A stretch of 63,922 bases of DNA from Candidatus Muproteobacteria bacterium (GTDB lineage Bacteria > Pseudomonadota > Gammaproteobacteria > Acidiferrobacterales > Sulfurifustaceae): contig DAIDLH010000040.1 of the NCBI GenBank assembly GCA_027449605.1, forward strand, positions 1 through 63,922. Reading direction: 5' to 3'. The translations under genes were made by a program, and so were the position numbers. This document shows, piece by piece, positions 8,509 through 17,474 of the stretch; position 1 is the stretch's first letter; each line of letters begins with the position of its first letter. The notes below the pieces were generated by a model. It worked only from the letters and a program-made list of their open reading frames with translations. It was not told the DNA's origin and made no database searches.

Positions 8509-9708
8509 ATGAAAATCGGTACGCCACTGAGTCCCGGCGCCACGCGCGTGATGCTGCTGGGGGCGGGAGAACTGGGCAAGGAAGTGATCATCGCCCTGCA
8601 ACGGTTGGGGGTGGAGGTGATCGCGGTGGATCGCTATCCTGACGCGCCGGGGCATCAGGTCGCGCATCGCGCGCACGTGATCAACATGGCCGACGGCGCC
8701 GCACTGAGGGCGCTGGTGGAAAAGGAACGGCCGCACATCATCGTTCCCGAAATCGAGGCGATCGCCACCGACATGCTGGCGCAGATCGAGCGCGACAAAC
8801 TCGCCGAGGTCATCCCCGTGGCGCGCGCGGCGCAGCTCACCATGAACCGCGAAGGCATCCGGCGGCTCGCCGCCGAGACGCTGGAGCTGCCGACTTCGCG
8901 CTATGCGTTCGCTACCAGCCTGACCGAACTCAAGGAAGCCATCGACGGGGGAATCGGGTATCCGTGTCTTATCAAGCCGGTGATGTCATCGTCGGGCAAG
9001 GGCCAATCCACGGTGAACGGCCCGGAAGACGTGGCCAGGGCCTGGGACTACGCCATGAGCGGCGCGCGCGTGAACCAGACGCGCGTAATCGTCGAGGAAA
9101 TGATCAAATTCGATTACGAAATCACCCAATTGACGGTGCGCGCCGTCGGCGATTCCGGCCAGGTCGAGACTTTCTTCTGCGATCCCATCGGCCACGTGCA
9201 GGTCAAGGGCGATTACGTCGAGTCCTGGCAGCCGCAGCCGATGAGCGACAAGGCGCTCAAGCGTTCGCGCGAGATCGCCAAAAAAGTCACGGACAATCTC
9301 GGCGGGCGCGGCATTTTCGGCGTGGAGCTGTTCGTGCGCGGCGACCAGGTGTGGTTCAGCGAGGTCAGTCCGCGACCGCACGACACCGGCATGGTGACCA
9401 TGATCAGCCAGGTGCAGAATGAATTCGAACTGCACGCGCGCGCGATCCTGGGTCTGCCGGTGTCGGTGGCGATGCGCGCGCCGGGCGCGAGCGCGGTGAT
9501 CTACGGCGGCATGGACGCCAAGGGCATCGCCTTCGAGGGCGTGGACGAGGCGCTGCGCGTGCCGCAATCGGATCTGCGCCTGTTCGGCAAACCGGAAGCG
9601 TTCACGCGCCGGCGCATGGGCGTGGCGCTGGCCAACGGCGCCGACACGGACGAGGCCCGCGCCCGCGCCAGGCTCGCGGCATCCAAGGTCAGGCCGGTCA
9701 AGGCCTGA
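8509..9708 (+). CDS. purT: Formate-dependent phosphoribosylglycinamide formyltransferase
   Basis: Catalyses the third step of purine synthesis using formate and ATP instead of formyl-THF. The 399-residue ATP-grasp protein has the expected length and signatures: an N-terminal [17 protein letters not shown] nucleotide-binding start, [11 protein letters not shown] in the ATP-grasp region, an [10 protein letters not shown] metal-binding stretch and [15 protein letters not shown] good Shine-Dalgarno (gagaagga) precedes the ATG. It stands alone after a repeat-filled gap and is followed by a HIT gene after 14 bases. Confidence 0.97.
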   Translation: MKIGTPLSPGATRVMLLGAGELGKEVIIALQRLGVEVIAVDRYPDAPGHQVAHRAHVINMADGAALRALVEKERPHIIVPEIEAIATDMLAQIERDKLAEVIPVARAAQLTMNREGIRRLAAETLELPTSRYAFATSLTELKEAIDGGIGYPCLIKPVMSSSGKGQSTVNGPEDVARAWDYAMSGARVNQTRVIVEEMIKFDYEITQLTVRAVGDSGQVETFFCDPIGHVQVKGDYVESWQPQPMSDKALKRSREIAKKVTDNLGGRGIFGVELFVRGDQVWFSEVSPRPHDTGMVTMISQVQNEFELHARAILGLPVSVAMRAPGASAVIYGGMDAKGIAFEGVDEALRVPQSDLRLFGKPEAFTRRRMGVALANGADTDEARARARLAASKVRPVKA

Positions 9709-9722
9709 ATCGGACGACGGCC

Positions 9723-10145
9723 ATGACGGATTGTCCGCTTTGCCGGCCGGAGAAGGAAACCGTGCTGTGGAGCGATGCCCGTTGCCGGGTGATCCTGGTG
9801 GACGATCCGGATTACGCCGGTTTCTGCCGCGTCATCTGGCAGCAGCATGTGAAGGAGATGACCGACCTCGCGGATTCGGACCGTGCCCATTTCATGGCCG
9901 TGGTGTTCGCCGTCGAGCAGGCATTGCGTGAATCAATGAACCCCGACAAAATCAATCTCGCATCGCTCGGCAACCAGGCGCCGCATCTGCACTGGCACGT
10001 GATTCCGCGCTTCGCCGACGACGCGCATTTCCCCGATCCGGTCTGGGCACCTCGTCGGCGTCCGGGACGATCGCGGACCGCCGACCTGCCCGCACTGGTT
10101 CAGCGCTTGCGGCGGAATCTCGGCGTCGTCGCTCCGCAGGATTGA
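9723..10145 (+). CDS. HIT family nucleotide-binding protein
   Basis: A histidine-triad protein of 140 residues, probably a nucleotide hydrolase or transferase acting on a dinucleotide or an AMP conjugate. The signature is HLHWHVIP at 88-95 (H88, H90, H92). The N-terminus has a CPLC pair (C4, C7), seen in many HIT proteins as half of a zinc site. The C-terminal 40 residues are Arg/Pro-rich. It lies 14 bases after purT, probably in the same transcript; the precise substrate cannot be told from sequence. Confidence 0.9.
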   Translation: MTDCPLCRPEKETVLWSDARCRVILVDDPDYAGFCRVIWQQHVKEMTDLADSDRAHFMAVVFAVEQALRESMNPDKINLASLGNQAPHLHWHVIPRFADDAHFPDPVWAPRRRPGRSRTADLPALVQRLRRNLGVVAPQD

Positions 10146-10250
10146 CGGCGCGTAACCGACTGTGGGCATGAGCCCGTCTGGGTTATCATTTGTTTATACC
10201 AGCAGGCCTTCCGAACCTGCACGCCGGCAAATGCCGGATCACGCGGAGTC

Positions 10251-10619
10251 ATGATGCAAGAGCCTCTCATTCCGAACGCAGGCGACAGTCCCGAGCCGGG
10301 GAACCTGAAATCGCTCAAGAATGTCGCCACCGCGGTTTATGCCCTGCAGGCGGCGAGCTTTCTGCTCGGGATCACCTATTTCATCGCGGTGATTCTCGAT
10401 TACGTCAAGCGTGACGACGCGCGCGGGACCTGGCTCGAATCACATTTCCGCTGGCAGGTGCGCACGTTCTGGTTCGGTCTGCTGTGGCTCGGTCTCGGCG
10501 TTCTGACCTACGTCATCGCCATCGGCTGGTTGATTCTGTTTGCTGCCGCGCTGTGGCTGATCTACCGCATCCTCAAGGGCTGGCTGAATCTCAACGACGG
10601 CAAGCCGATGCCCGTCTGA
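10251..10619 (+). CDS. DUF4870-like small membrane protein
   Basis: A 122-residue protein with three hydrophobic segments (about 32-50, 70-88 and 90-108) separated by a charged loop, DYVKRDDARGTWLESHFRWQ, with the SH-x-W-Q type block typical of DUF4870/YidH-like inner membrane proteins. Function is unknown. Two adjacent ATG codons (10251, 10254) are possible starts. It sits between the HIT gene and tsaB on the same strand. Confidence 0.85.
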   Translation: MMQEPLIPNAGDSPEPGNLKSLKNVATAVYALQAASFLLGITYFIAVILDYVKRDDARGTWLESHFRWQVRTFWFGLLWLGLGVLTYVIAIGWLILFAAALWLIYRILKGWLNLNDGKPMPV

Positions 10620-10661
10620 GCCACGACCATCCGCGTTTAACTGACACCCTGGTTGCCCTGC

Positions 10662-11336
10662 TTGAAAATCCTGGCCCTGGATACTTCCACCGAAGCCTGT
10701 TCCGCCGCGTTGTGGCTGGACGGCGAGGTGATCGAGCGCCTTGAAACCGGCGCCCAGCATTCGGAGCGCATTCTGTCCATGGTGCATGAAGTACTGGCGC
10801 AGGCCGGTTTGGCGCTGACGCAACTCGATGCCGTCGCTTTCGGACGCGGCCCCGGATCGTTCACCGGTCTGCGCATCGGCGCCGGCGTGACGCAGGGGCT
10901 GGCGTTCGGCGCGGATCTTCCCGTGGTGCCGGTGTCTTCGCTCGCCGCGCTGGCACAGGGTGTGGAGGCGCCGCGCGTGCTGGCGGCGCTCGACGCGCGC
11001 ATGCAGCAAGTGTATTGGGGCGCCTATGTGCGAAACGCGCAGGGCATGGTCGAGCTCGTCGGCGAGGAAAAGGTGCTTTCACCGGCGCAGGCGCCGGTGC
11101 CCGATGACGCAACGTGGATTGGCGCCGGCAGCGGCTGGGACCAATATCATGTACTACTCACGGCGCGCCTGAAGAGCCGCGTCAGCGCGTGGCGCGCACA
11201 GTGCTTCCCGCGCGCAGGTTCTGTCGCCCGGCTGGGCGCGTATCTGCATGAAAAGGGAACGGCGTTGCCGGCGGAGCAGGCGCTTCCGGTGTATCTGCGC
11301 GACGACGTGGCGGTGAAACAGGCGAAGCGCCGATAG
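10662..11336 (+). CDS. tsaB: tRNA threonylcarbamoyladenosine biosynthesis protein TsaB
   Basis: The non-catalytic partner of TsaD in making t6A37 on tRNAs that read ANN codons. About 224 residues, with the ASKHA-type opening KILALDTSTEACSAAL, HSERILSMV and the FGRGPGSFTGLRIG block. There is no ATG; TTG at 10662 gives the standard start, and TTG at 10653 is an alternative. No obvious Shine-Dalgarno is present. It is convergent with ppsR and their ends abut. Confidence 0.93.
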   Translation: MKILALDTSTEACSAALWLDGEVIERLETGAQHSERILSMVHEVLAQAGLALTQLDAVAFGRGPGSFTGLRIGAGVTQGLAFGADLPVVPVSSLAALAQGVEAPRVLAALDARMQQVYWGAYVRNAQGMVELVGEEKVLSPAQAPVPDDATWIGAGSGWDQYHVLLTARLKSRVSAWRAQCFPRAGSVARLGAYLHEKGTALPAEQALPVYLRDDVAVKQAKRR

Positions 11337-12164
11337 TCAGCTTTTCACGCGCTGGATGAGCCCGGTGGTGTGCAGGATGGAAATGGCGATTTCCTCGACC
11401 GACATGGTCGTGGTGTCGAGAACCGGGAGCTGCGCCTGGAGCATCAGATTTTCCGCAGCGTGGATCTCGCTGCGGCAGTTTTCCAGCGAGGCATAGCGGC
11501 TTCCCGGCTTGCGTTCGTTACGGATTCTGGCCAGCCGTTCGGCCTGGATGGTCAGGCCGAACAGCTTCGCCCGGTGCGGCCGCAGCGGCTTCGGCAGGTT
11601 CTGTTCCCGGAAATCGTCCGGCGTCAGCGGGTAATTGGCGGCGTGGATGCCGTACTGCATGCCGAGGTAGAGGCAGGTCGGCGTCTTGCCGGTGCGCGAC
11701 ACGCCGGTCAGGATCACCTCGGCGCGGTCGTAGTTGGCGGTGTTGACGCCGTCGTCGTGCGACAGGGTGTAGTTCACCGCGTCCATGCGTTTCTGATACG
11801 CCAGCTCGTCGCCCATGCCGTGGCTCAGTCCGAGCGTGCGGGAGGAGATCAGACCCAGCTCCGATTCCAGCCGTCCGATGAAATCCGCGAAGACATCCAG
11901 AAACAGCGCGTTGGCGGAAGCGACCACGCTGCGCACGTCGTCGTTGATCAGGGTGCTGAAGACGATCGGCGGTTTTCCTTCCCGGACGGCGGTGCGGTTG
12001 ATTTCGGCGACCGCCGTTTCCGCCTTTTCCACCGTGTCCACGAACGGCAGCGTATGTTTGCGGAACTCCGCGTCAGGAAATTGCGTGAGCAGGGTTTTAC
12101 CGAGCAATTCCGCGGTGATGCCGGTGCGGTCCGATACGAAGAAGACGGTGCGCTGCATTTTCAT
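11337..12164 (-). CDS. ppsR: Phosphoenolpyruvate synthase regulatory protein (bifunctional kinase/pyrophosphorylase)
   Basis: Phosphorylates (ADP-dependent) and dephosphorylates PEP synthase, so it controls gluconeogenic entry. 275 residues, matching the DUF299 family: FFVSDRTGITAELLG at the N-terminus, the P-loop GVSRTGKTPT in the middle and an NYPLTPDD block. The start could be the ATG at 12164 or the second Met (12158). The target gene ppsA is not in the window. The gene is convergent with tsaB. Confidence 0.95.
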   Translation of the reverse strand: MKMQRTVFFVSDRTGITAELLGKTLLTQFPDAEFRKHTLPFVDTVEKAETAVAEINRTAVREGKPPIVFSTLINDDVRSVVASANALFLDVFADFIGRLESELGLISSRTLGLSHGMGDELAYQKRMDAVNYTLSHDDGVNTANYDRAEVILTGVSRTGKTPTCLYLGMQYGIHAANYPLTPDDFREQNLPKPLRPHRAKLFGLTIQAERLARIRNERKPGSRYASLENCRSEIHAAENLMLQAQLPVLDTTTMSVEEIAISILHTTGLIQRVKS

Positions 12165-12256
12165 GTCTGCCGTATGGGCCGCTCGGATTATGACAAGCGG
12201 AGTATGCAGCAGGGCCCGCGGCCGTGCAAAGTCTGACCGTCAGGTCCGGCTTGAAA

Positions 12257-13204
12257 TCATATGACGCGGTTCCGCGGCTCGCCGCGGACGAAGGCTTCGA
12301 TATTGTCGATCAGCTGATCCGCCATGGTTTGCATGGCATCGCGGCTGGCCCAGGCGACGTGCGGCGTCAGGATGAAATGGGGCAGATCGAGATCGAGCAG
12401 CGGATTGCCGTCGCGCGGCGGTTCGACGGCCAATACGTCGAAGCCGGCGCCGCCGATCGCGCCTTGCTTGAGCGCCTGCACCAGTGCGGTCTCGTCCACC
12501 AGTCCGCCGCGCGCGGTGTTGATGAGCAGGGCGTGAGGACGCATTTTCTTCAGTTCCGCGGCGCCGATCAGATGGCGCGTCTCGGGCGTGAGCGGACAGT
12601 GCAGCGTGATCACGTCGCTCTCTTTCAGGACGTTCTCAAACGCCGCATATCCGGCGCGCACCGTTCGAGCGTTCTTGTGCTCGGCGAACATGACGCGCAT
12701 GCCGAACGCCTCGCCCAGTTTCGCCGTGGCCCGGCCCAATGCGCCGCCGCCGATCACGCCGAGCGTGCTGCCGTGCAGATCGCGGATCGGGCGCGTGAAC
12801 AGGCAGAACTGTTCGGCCTTTTGCCACAGTCCGCGGCGCACGTCCTCGCGGTAACCCGGCAGGCTGCGTTGCAGCGAAAGAATCATCGCGAACACGTGCT
12901 CGGGAACGGTGTGCACGGCGTAATTGCGGATGTTGGACACGACGATGCCGTGTGCACGGCAATAGTCGAGGTCGACGTTGTTGGTGCCGGTGGCGCACAC
13001 CGCGATCATCCTCAGCGACCCGGTCCGCGAAAGACTGTCGGCCATGAGCGGAACCTTGTTGCTGATGGCGATGGTCACGCCTTGCAGGCGCTCCGCGACC
13101 TGCGTGGCATGGGTGGCCGGATAGTCGCGCCACTCATGCGGAAAGTCGGGGCGGCGGATGTCGGCCTGGATGCTGTCGCGGTCGAGAAAGACGATGCGTT
13201 CCAT
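12257..13204 (-). CDS. D-2-hydroxyacid dehydrogenase (glycerate dehydrogenase-like)
   Basis: NAD-dependent reductase or dehydrogenase of 2-hydroxyacids. 315 residues with the D-isomer family layout: a catalytic domain split around a Rossmann domain (LGVIGGGALGRA), the catalytic Arg in INTARGGLVDE, the Glu in VLAVEPP and the His in TPHVAWAS. The closest-looking members are glycerate/hydroxypyruvate dehydrogenases (HprA-like), but the substrate is not fixed by sequence. It starts 6 bases after the hyfI-like gene ends on the same strand, so it may be the last cistron of the Hyf-like operon. Confidence 0.9.
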   Translation of the reverse strand: MERIVFLDRDSIQADIRRPDFPHEWRDYPATHATQVAERLQGVTIAISNKVPLMADSLSRTGSLRMIAVCATGTNNVDLDYCRAHGIVVSNIRNYAVHTVPEHVFAMILSLQRSLPGYREDVRRGLWQKAEQFCLFTRPIRDLHGSTLGVIGGGALGRATAKLGEAFGMRVMFAEHKNARTVRAGYAAFENVLKESDVITLHCPLTPETRHLIGAAELKKMRPHALLINTARGGLVDETALVQALKQGAIGGAGFDVLAVEPPRDGNPLLDLDLPHFILTPHVAWASRDAMQTMADQLIDNIEAFVRGEPRNRVI

Positions 13205-13210
13205 CGGAGG

Positions 13211-13738
13211 CTATTTTCCGCTGGAAGAACGTCTGCCTATGGCCTCGAGTATGCCGCGCATCAAATCCAGCGGCGTCGGCGGGCAGCCGCGGATGACGGC
13301 GTCCACGGGGATCACGTTCGACACCGCGCCGCAGGAGGCGTAGCTCACGCCGAATTCGCCGCCGTTCGCGCCGCACTCGCCCACGGCGATCACCAGCTTG
13401 GGTTCGGGCGTGGCGTCGTAGGTGCGGCGCAGCGCCGCTTCCATGTGGCGTGACACCGGCCCGGTGACCAGCAGCATGTCGGCATGGCGCGGGCTTGCGA
13501 CGAAGTGCACGCCGAAGCGCTCGATACCGTAATAGGGATTGTTGAGCGCGTGGATTTCCAGTTCGCAGCCGTTGCACGAGCCGGCGTCCACCTCGCGGAT
13601 CGCGAGGCTCCCGCCGAACAGTTCGCCGATCCTGTCTTTCAGCTGTGCGCCGATTTCATCCAGCGCCGGTTCCTCGATTTTCGGCAGACGCTCGGTGACG
13701 ATGCCGATGCGCTGGATCTTGTTCAGGATTCGCAGCAT
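13211..13738 (-). CDS. Hydrogenase-4-like small subunit (HyfI/NuoB homologue)
   Basis: The iron-sulfur small subunit of a complex I/hydrogenase-4-like membrane complex. 175 residues of the NuoB/HyfI/HycG family. Four cysteines for one 4Fe-4S cluster (the N2/proximal position) are present: C55 and C58 in CNGC, C122 in GECG and C152 in GCPP. Spacing is of HyfI type, not the CC pair of NuoB. It lies 11 bases after the large-subunit gene, completing the order hyfB-C-E-F-G-I. The cluster ligands are kept even though the partner lacks Ni-Fe ligands. Confidence 0.9.
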   Translation of the reverse strand: MLRILNKIQRIGIVTERLPKIEEPALDEIGAQLKDRIGELFGGSLAIREVDAGSCNGCELEIHALNNPYYGIERFGVHFVASPRHADMLLVTGPVSRHMEAALRRTYDATPEPKLVIAVGECGANGGEFGVSYASCGAVSNVIPVDAVIRGCPPTPLDLMRGILEAIGRRSSSGK

Positions 13739-13749
13739 GTCACGGGCTC

Positions 13750-15336
13750 CTAGAGGTCATGGCCGGAATAGGAGCCGTTCACGGATTTGTTGCACACCGG
13801 GAAATCCGGAACGATGTTGTCGCGCACCAGTTTCTCGAGCGTCGGCCAGGTGAGCCAGCTCGGGTCGCGCGGAAAATAGCGGGCGATCCGGCCGCCGTCG
13901 CCGAAGCGCACGTAAGCCAGGATTTCGCCGCGGAAACCCTCGACCAGGCCCAGGCCTTCCGTGCCCGCCGCCGGCGATGTCAGCGCCACGTGAACCGGAC
14001 CCGCCGGGAGGTCCGCCAGCAGTTTCTCGATCAGCGTGAAGGACGCCAGGATTTCCCGCATGCGCACTTCCACGCGCGTCGCCACGTCGCCCTGCGTGAA
14101 TACCGGCACTTCAAGATTCATCCCCTGGTACGGCGCATAAGGCGCGTGCTTGCGCACGTCGAAGGCGACGCCGCTGGCGCGACCGACGTAACCCAGCGCC
14201 CCGAACGCCTTCGCGGCATCGGGAGCAAGATAGCCCGTGGTGTCGAGCCGGTCCTCGAGCGATGGCAGATCCTCGACGATGTTGTACAGGCCGGCCAATT
14301 CCCTGCGCAGCGAAACGATCTGTTTCTGCATCGCGGCCGATGCCTGATCGCCGATGTCGGCGGCGACGCCGCCGGGAACGACGACGTCCATCATGAAGCG
14401 GTGGCCGAAGGCTTCGCGGCTCAGGCGCTGCCACAGCTCGCGCAGTCTTCCGAACTGGTAGAACGCGAAAGTGAACGAGACGTCGTTGCAGATCGCGCCG
14501 ATGTCGCCCAGGTGATTCGCGACGCGCTCGCGTTCGGCCATGATGGCGCGCAGCGAAAGCGCGCGCGCCGGCATCTCGATGGCGGCGGCTTTTTCCATGG
14601 CCATGCACGCCGCCCAGGCATGCGCCACGGTGGAATCGCCGGAGACGCGCCCGGCGAGCCGCGCGAGGCCCGCGGCGTCCCGGCCTTCGGCGATCTTTTC
14701 GATGCCCTTGTGCACGTAGCCCAGGCGCTCCTCGAGATTCAGCACGGTTTCGCCCACCGCCTGGAAACGGAAGTGCCCCGGCTCGATGATGCCGGCATGG
14801 ACCGGCCCGACGGGAATTTCATACACGCCGCTGCCGTGGGCAAAGAGAAAGCGGTAGTTGTCGTTCGGCGGCGTCGGCGCCGGCGGGTGTCCCGCCGTCG
14901 GGAAATCCTTGCGCAACGGGAATTCGGAATCCTTCCACGCCCGATGCCGCGTCCAGCGGCGCGGGTCGGGATGATCGGTGAAGACCACGCCGAGCATGTC
15001 CTGCATGTGCCGCTCCGGACGGTCGGCGGCGACGTAATAAGGAGTATGCGACGGCAGGATCGGCGTGGCGCGCTTGACCTGCGTGCGCGCGATGAAATAG
15101 GCGCCGTCCTTTTCAAAAGCGGCGTTGACGGTCAGCTCTTCGCCGTTGTCCTCGCCCCAGGCCGCCACCCAGCGGCAATCCTGGTTCCTGGCCTCGTGGG
15201 CAAAATGACCCCAGTCGCCGGCGCCGATTTTCAGCAGCCGCGCCGGCGCGAGCCCGGGCGCCGGTTCTTCCTGCACGTTGATTTCCCGCAGCGACAGCCT
15301 GCCGAGAAACGAAGTCATCCAGGCATTCGTCGTCAT
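13750..15336 (-). CDS. Hydrogenase-4-like large subunit (HyfG/NuoCD homologue) lacking Ni-Fe cysteines
   Basis: A 528-residue fusion of a NuoC-like N-terminal domain (about 1-170) and a NuoD/hydrogenase-large-subunit domain (about 175-528). Where hydrogenases have RxCGxC the protein reads RVSGDSTVAH (230-239), and the C-terminal DPCxxC motif is replaced by PDFPVCNKSVNGSYSGHDL with one cysteine. A Ni-Fe centre is therefore not expected. The start is the ATG at 15336, overlapping the stop of the preceding antiporter-like gene; longer upstream reading is a shadow of that gene. Electron donor and acceptor are unknown. Confidence 0.9.
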   Translation of the reverse strand: MTTNAWMTSFLGRLSLREINVQEEPAPGLAPARLLKIGAGDWGHFAHEARNQDCRWVAAWGEDNGEELTVNAAFEKDGAYFIARTQVKRATPILPSHTPYYVAADRPERHMQDMLGVVFTDHPDPRRWTRHRAWKDSEFPLRKDFPTAGHPPAPTPPNDNYRFLFAHGSGVYEIPVGPVHAGIIEPGHFRFQAVGETVLNLEERLGYVHKGIEKIAEGRDAAGLARLAGRVSGDSTVAHAWAACMAMEKAAAIEMPARALSLRAIMAERERVANHLGDIGAICNDVSFTFAFYQFGRLRELWQRLSREAFGHRFMMDVVVPGGVAADIGDQASAAMQKQIVSLRRELAGLYNIVEDLPSLEDRLDTTGYLAPDAAKAFGALGYVGRASGVAFDVRKHAPYAPYQGMNLEVPVFTQGDVATRVEVRMREILASFTLIEKLLADLPAGPVHVALTSPAAGTEGLGLVEGFRGEILAYVRFGDGGRIARYFPRDPSWLTWPTLEKLVRDNIVPDFPVCNKSVNGSYSGHDL

Positions 15337-16799
15337 AGCGGCGAGCTTCCCGAGATCAGTACCGTCGCCTGTTCGAACCATTTCGACAGGAACACCGGGA
15401 TGGCGATGCCGAGCCACAGCACCAGCCCGAGCTGGATCATCACCGGCAGCATGTTGGCGCGCACCGGCAACTGGCCTTCCGGCGCGTCGCCGTACACCAT
15501 CGGGTGCAAGTGCCGGAACAGCCCGGCGAAGGCGATCGCCAGGCCCACGAGCAGCGGTACGGTCAGCCACGGCCACGACTTCATGGTCGCCGACAGCACG
15601 AGGAATTCGCTCACGAACACGCCGAACGGCGGAAAGCCGGCGATGGCCACGGTGCCGAGCAGCAGACCCCAGCCCACCGCCGGCTGGGTGCGGATCAGGC
15701 CGCGGATTTTTTCGATGGTCTGCGTGCCGGCGATCTGCGCCGCGTGGCCGACGGTGACGAAGATCGCGGACTTGGTGAGCGAGTGCACGGTCATGTGCAA
15801 CAGCGCGCCGAAGGTGGCGAGCGGCCCGCCGATGCCGAAGGCGAAGGTCATGAGCCCCATGTGTTCGATCGAGGAGTAGCTGAACATGCGCTTGATGTCG
15901 CGCTGCCGGTGCAGGAACAGTCCGGCGACGGTGAACGACAGCAGGCCGAAGCCCATCATGAGATAACCGGCGAGGTTGCTGTGCAGCGATCCGTCGACGA
16001 GCATTTTCACGCGCACCAGCGCGTACAGCGCCACGTTGAGCAGCAGTCCCGAGAGAATCGCCGACATCGGCGTCGGGCCCTCGGAATGCGCGTCCGGCAG
16101 CCAGTTGTGCAGCGGCACCAGGCCCACCTTGGTGCCGTAGCCCACCAGCAGGAACACGAACGACAGCGTCAGCACCGTCGGTTCGAGTTGCGCGGCGGAA
16201 CTGTACAGCACGTTCCACAGCAGCGCGTCGTCGCGCACCGGAATGACGCGCTCCGCGGCGAAGAACAGCAGCACGGTGCCGAACAGCGCCTGGGCGATGC
16301 CGACGCCGCAGAGGATGAAATACTTCCATGCCGCCTCGACCGCCTCCGGCGTGCGGTACAGCGAAACCAGCAGCACCGTCGCCAGCGTCGCGCCCTCCAT
16401 CGCCACCCACAGGATGCCGACGTTGTTGGTGGTGAGCGCGGCGTACATCGCGAACATGAAGCCCTGGTACATGGAGTGATACAGCCGCATGCGGCGCTTG
16501 CTGATGTGCCGCGTTTCCACCTCGTGCTGCATGTACGGACGCGAGAAGATCGCCGTGGTCAGGCCGACGAAGGCGGTGAGCGTCACCAGATAGACGTTGA
16601 AGGCGTCGATATAGAGCATGCGGCCCGGCGACAGGAGCGGGCCGCCCGCGAACACGTCCAGCGCCAGTCCCAGGGAGGCGACGAGCGTCAGGGCGGCGAG
16701 CGCGACGTTGACCCATCCGGCCTGGCGCAGGTGGCCGATCAGGGCCATCAGCACGATGCCGGCGAGCGGGATCAGCAATACCAGCCACAAGGCGGTCAT
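15333..16799 (-). CDS. Hydrogenase-4-like membrane subunit HyfF (NuoL/M/N-type antiporter homologue)
   Basis: A 488-residue integral membrane protein with about 13-14 hydrophobic helices of the proton-conducting NADH dehydrogenase/MrpA family: TTNNVGILWVAMEGATL, HNWLPDAHSEGPTPMSA and YSSIEHMGLMTFAFG are the conserved blocks. It should be one of two ion-pumping subunits, with HyfB. Start ATG at 16799 overlaps the hyfE-like stop by 4 bases, and its own stop overlaps the large-subunit start by 4, so the operon is tightly coupled. Confidence 0.92.
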   Translation of the reverse strand: MTALWLVLLIPLAGIVLMALIGHLRQAGWVNVALAALTLVASLGLALDVFAGGPLLSPGRMLYIDAFNVYLVTLTAFVGLTTAIFSRPYMQHEVETRHISKRRMRLYHSMYQGFMFAMYAALTTNNVGILWVAMEGATLATVLLVSLYRTPEAVEAAWKYFILCGVGIAQALFGTVLLFFAAERVIPVRDDALLWNVLYSSAAQLEPTVLTLSFVFLLVGYGTKVGLVPLHNWLPDAHSEGPTPMSAILSGLLLNVALYALVRVKMLVDGSLHSNLAGYLMMGFGLLSFTVAGLFLHRQRDIKRMFSYSSIEHMGLMTFAFGIGGPLATFGALLHMTVHSLTKSAIFVTVGHAAQIAGTQTIEKIRGLIRTQPAVGWGLLLGTVAIAGFPPFGVFVSEFLVLSATMKSWPWLTVPLLVGLAIAFAGLFRHLHPMVYGDAPEGQLPVRANMLPVMIQLGLVLWLGIAIPVFLSKWFEQATVLISGSSPL

Positions 16800-17473
16800 C
16801 GATCCACCTCGCGCAGGCGGTTCAGCCGGTCCACGTCGAGCGAGTCGATGGAAGCGCGCATCTGGAAGAAGAACACACCGAACAGAATCGCCGCCACCAG
16901 CACGTCGAAGGCGATGCCCAGTTCTACGACCATCGGCATGCCGTAGGTGGAGACCACGGCGGCGAAGAACAGCCCGTTCTCGATGGACATGAAGCCGATG
17001 ACCTGCGAGATCGCCTTCTTGCGCGTGATCATGAGCAGCATGCCGAGCAGCACCACGGCGATGCTCACGGCGATGGTGTTGCGCGTGATCAGCGCCGACA
17101 GCTGCACGATCGGAAGCGCGACGTGGTAGCTGAAGATCACGAGGCCGCCGCCGGCGAGCAGCGTCAGCGACGGATAGGCGACGGCTTCCACGTCGCGGTG
17201 AATCCTGAGACGCACCGCCAGACGGTGCAGCATCCACGGTATCAGCAGCGCCTTGAGCAGGAACGTCATGCCGGCAGAGATGTAGAGATGCGGGTGATTC
17301 GTGGCGTAGGCGACCAGCGCGGTGGTCACGGCCAGCAGCGTTCCCTGCCACGCGAAGGTGTGGATCAGCGGCACGATGCGCGCCTGCGCCAGCATCACGA
17401 ACGAGGTGAACAGCACGATCGCGGCGAACAGCAGGATCGCCTGATCGTAGAGGCTGAGCTGGCCGAGTTCCAT
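16796..17473 (-). CDS. Hydrogenase-4-like membrane subunit HyfE
   Basis: A 225-residue membrane protein with about six to seven helices, matching HyfE. The C-terminal third resembles NuoK: AISQVIGFMSIENGLFFAAV carries the conserved in-membrane glutamate (E in SIEN). It starts 2 bases from the end of the hyfC-like gene and overlaps the hyfF-like start. Its role is inferred to be part of the ion-translocating arm. Confidence 0.9.
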   Translation of the reverse strand: MELGQLSLYDQAILLFAAIVLFTSFVMLAQARIVPLIHTFAWQGTLLAVTTALVAYATNHPHLYISAGMTFLLKALLIPWMLHRLAVRLRIHRDVEAVAYPSLTLLAGGGLVIFSYHVALPIVQLSALITRNTIAVSIAVVLLGMLLMITRKKAISQVIGFMSIENGLFFAAVVSTYGMPMVVELGIAFDVLVAAILFGVFFFQMRASIDSLDVDRLNRLREVDR

Positions 17474-17474
17474 G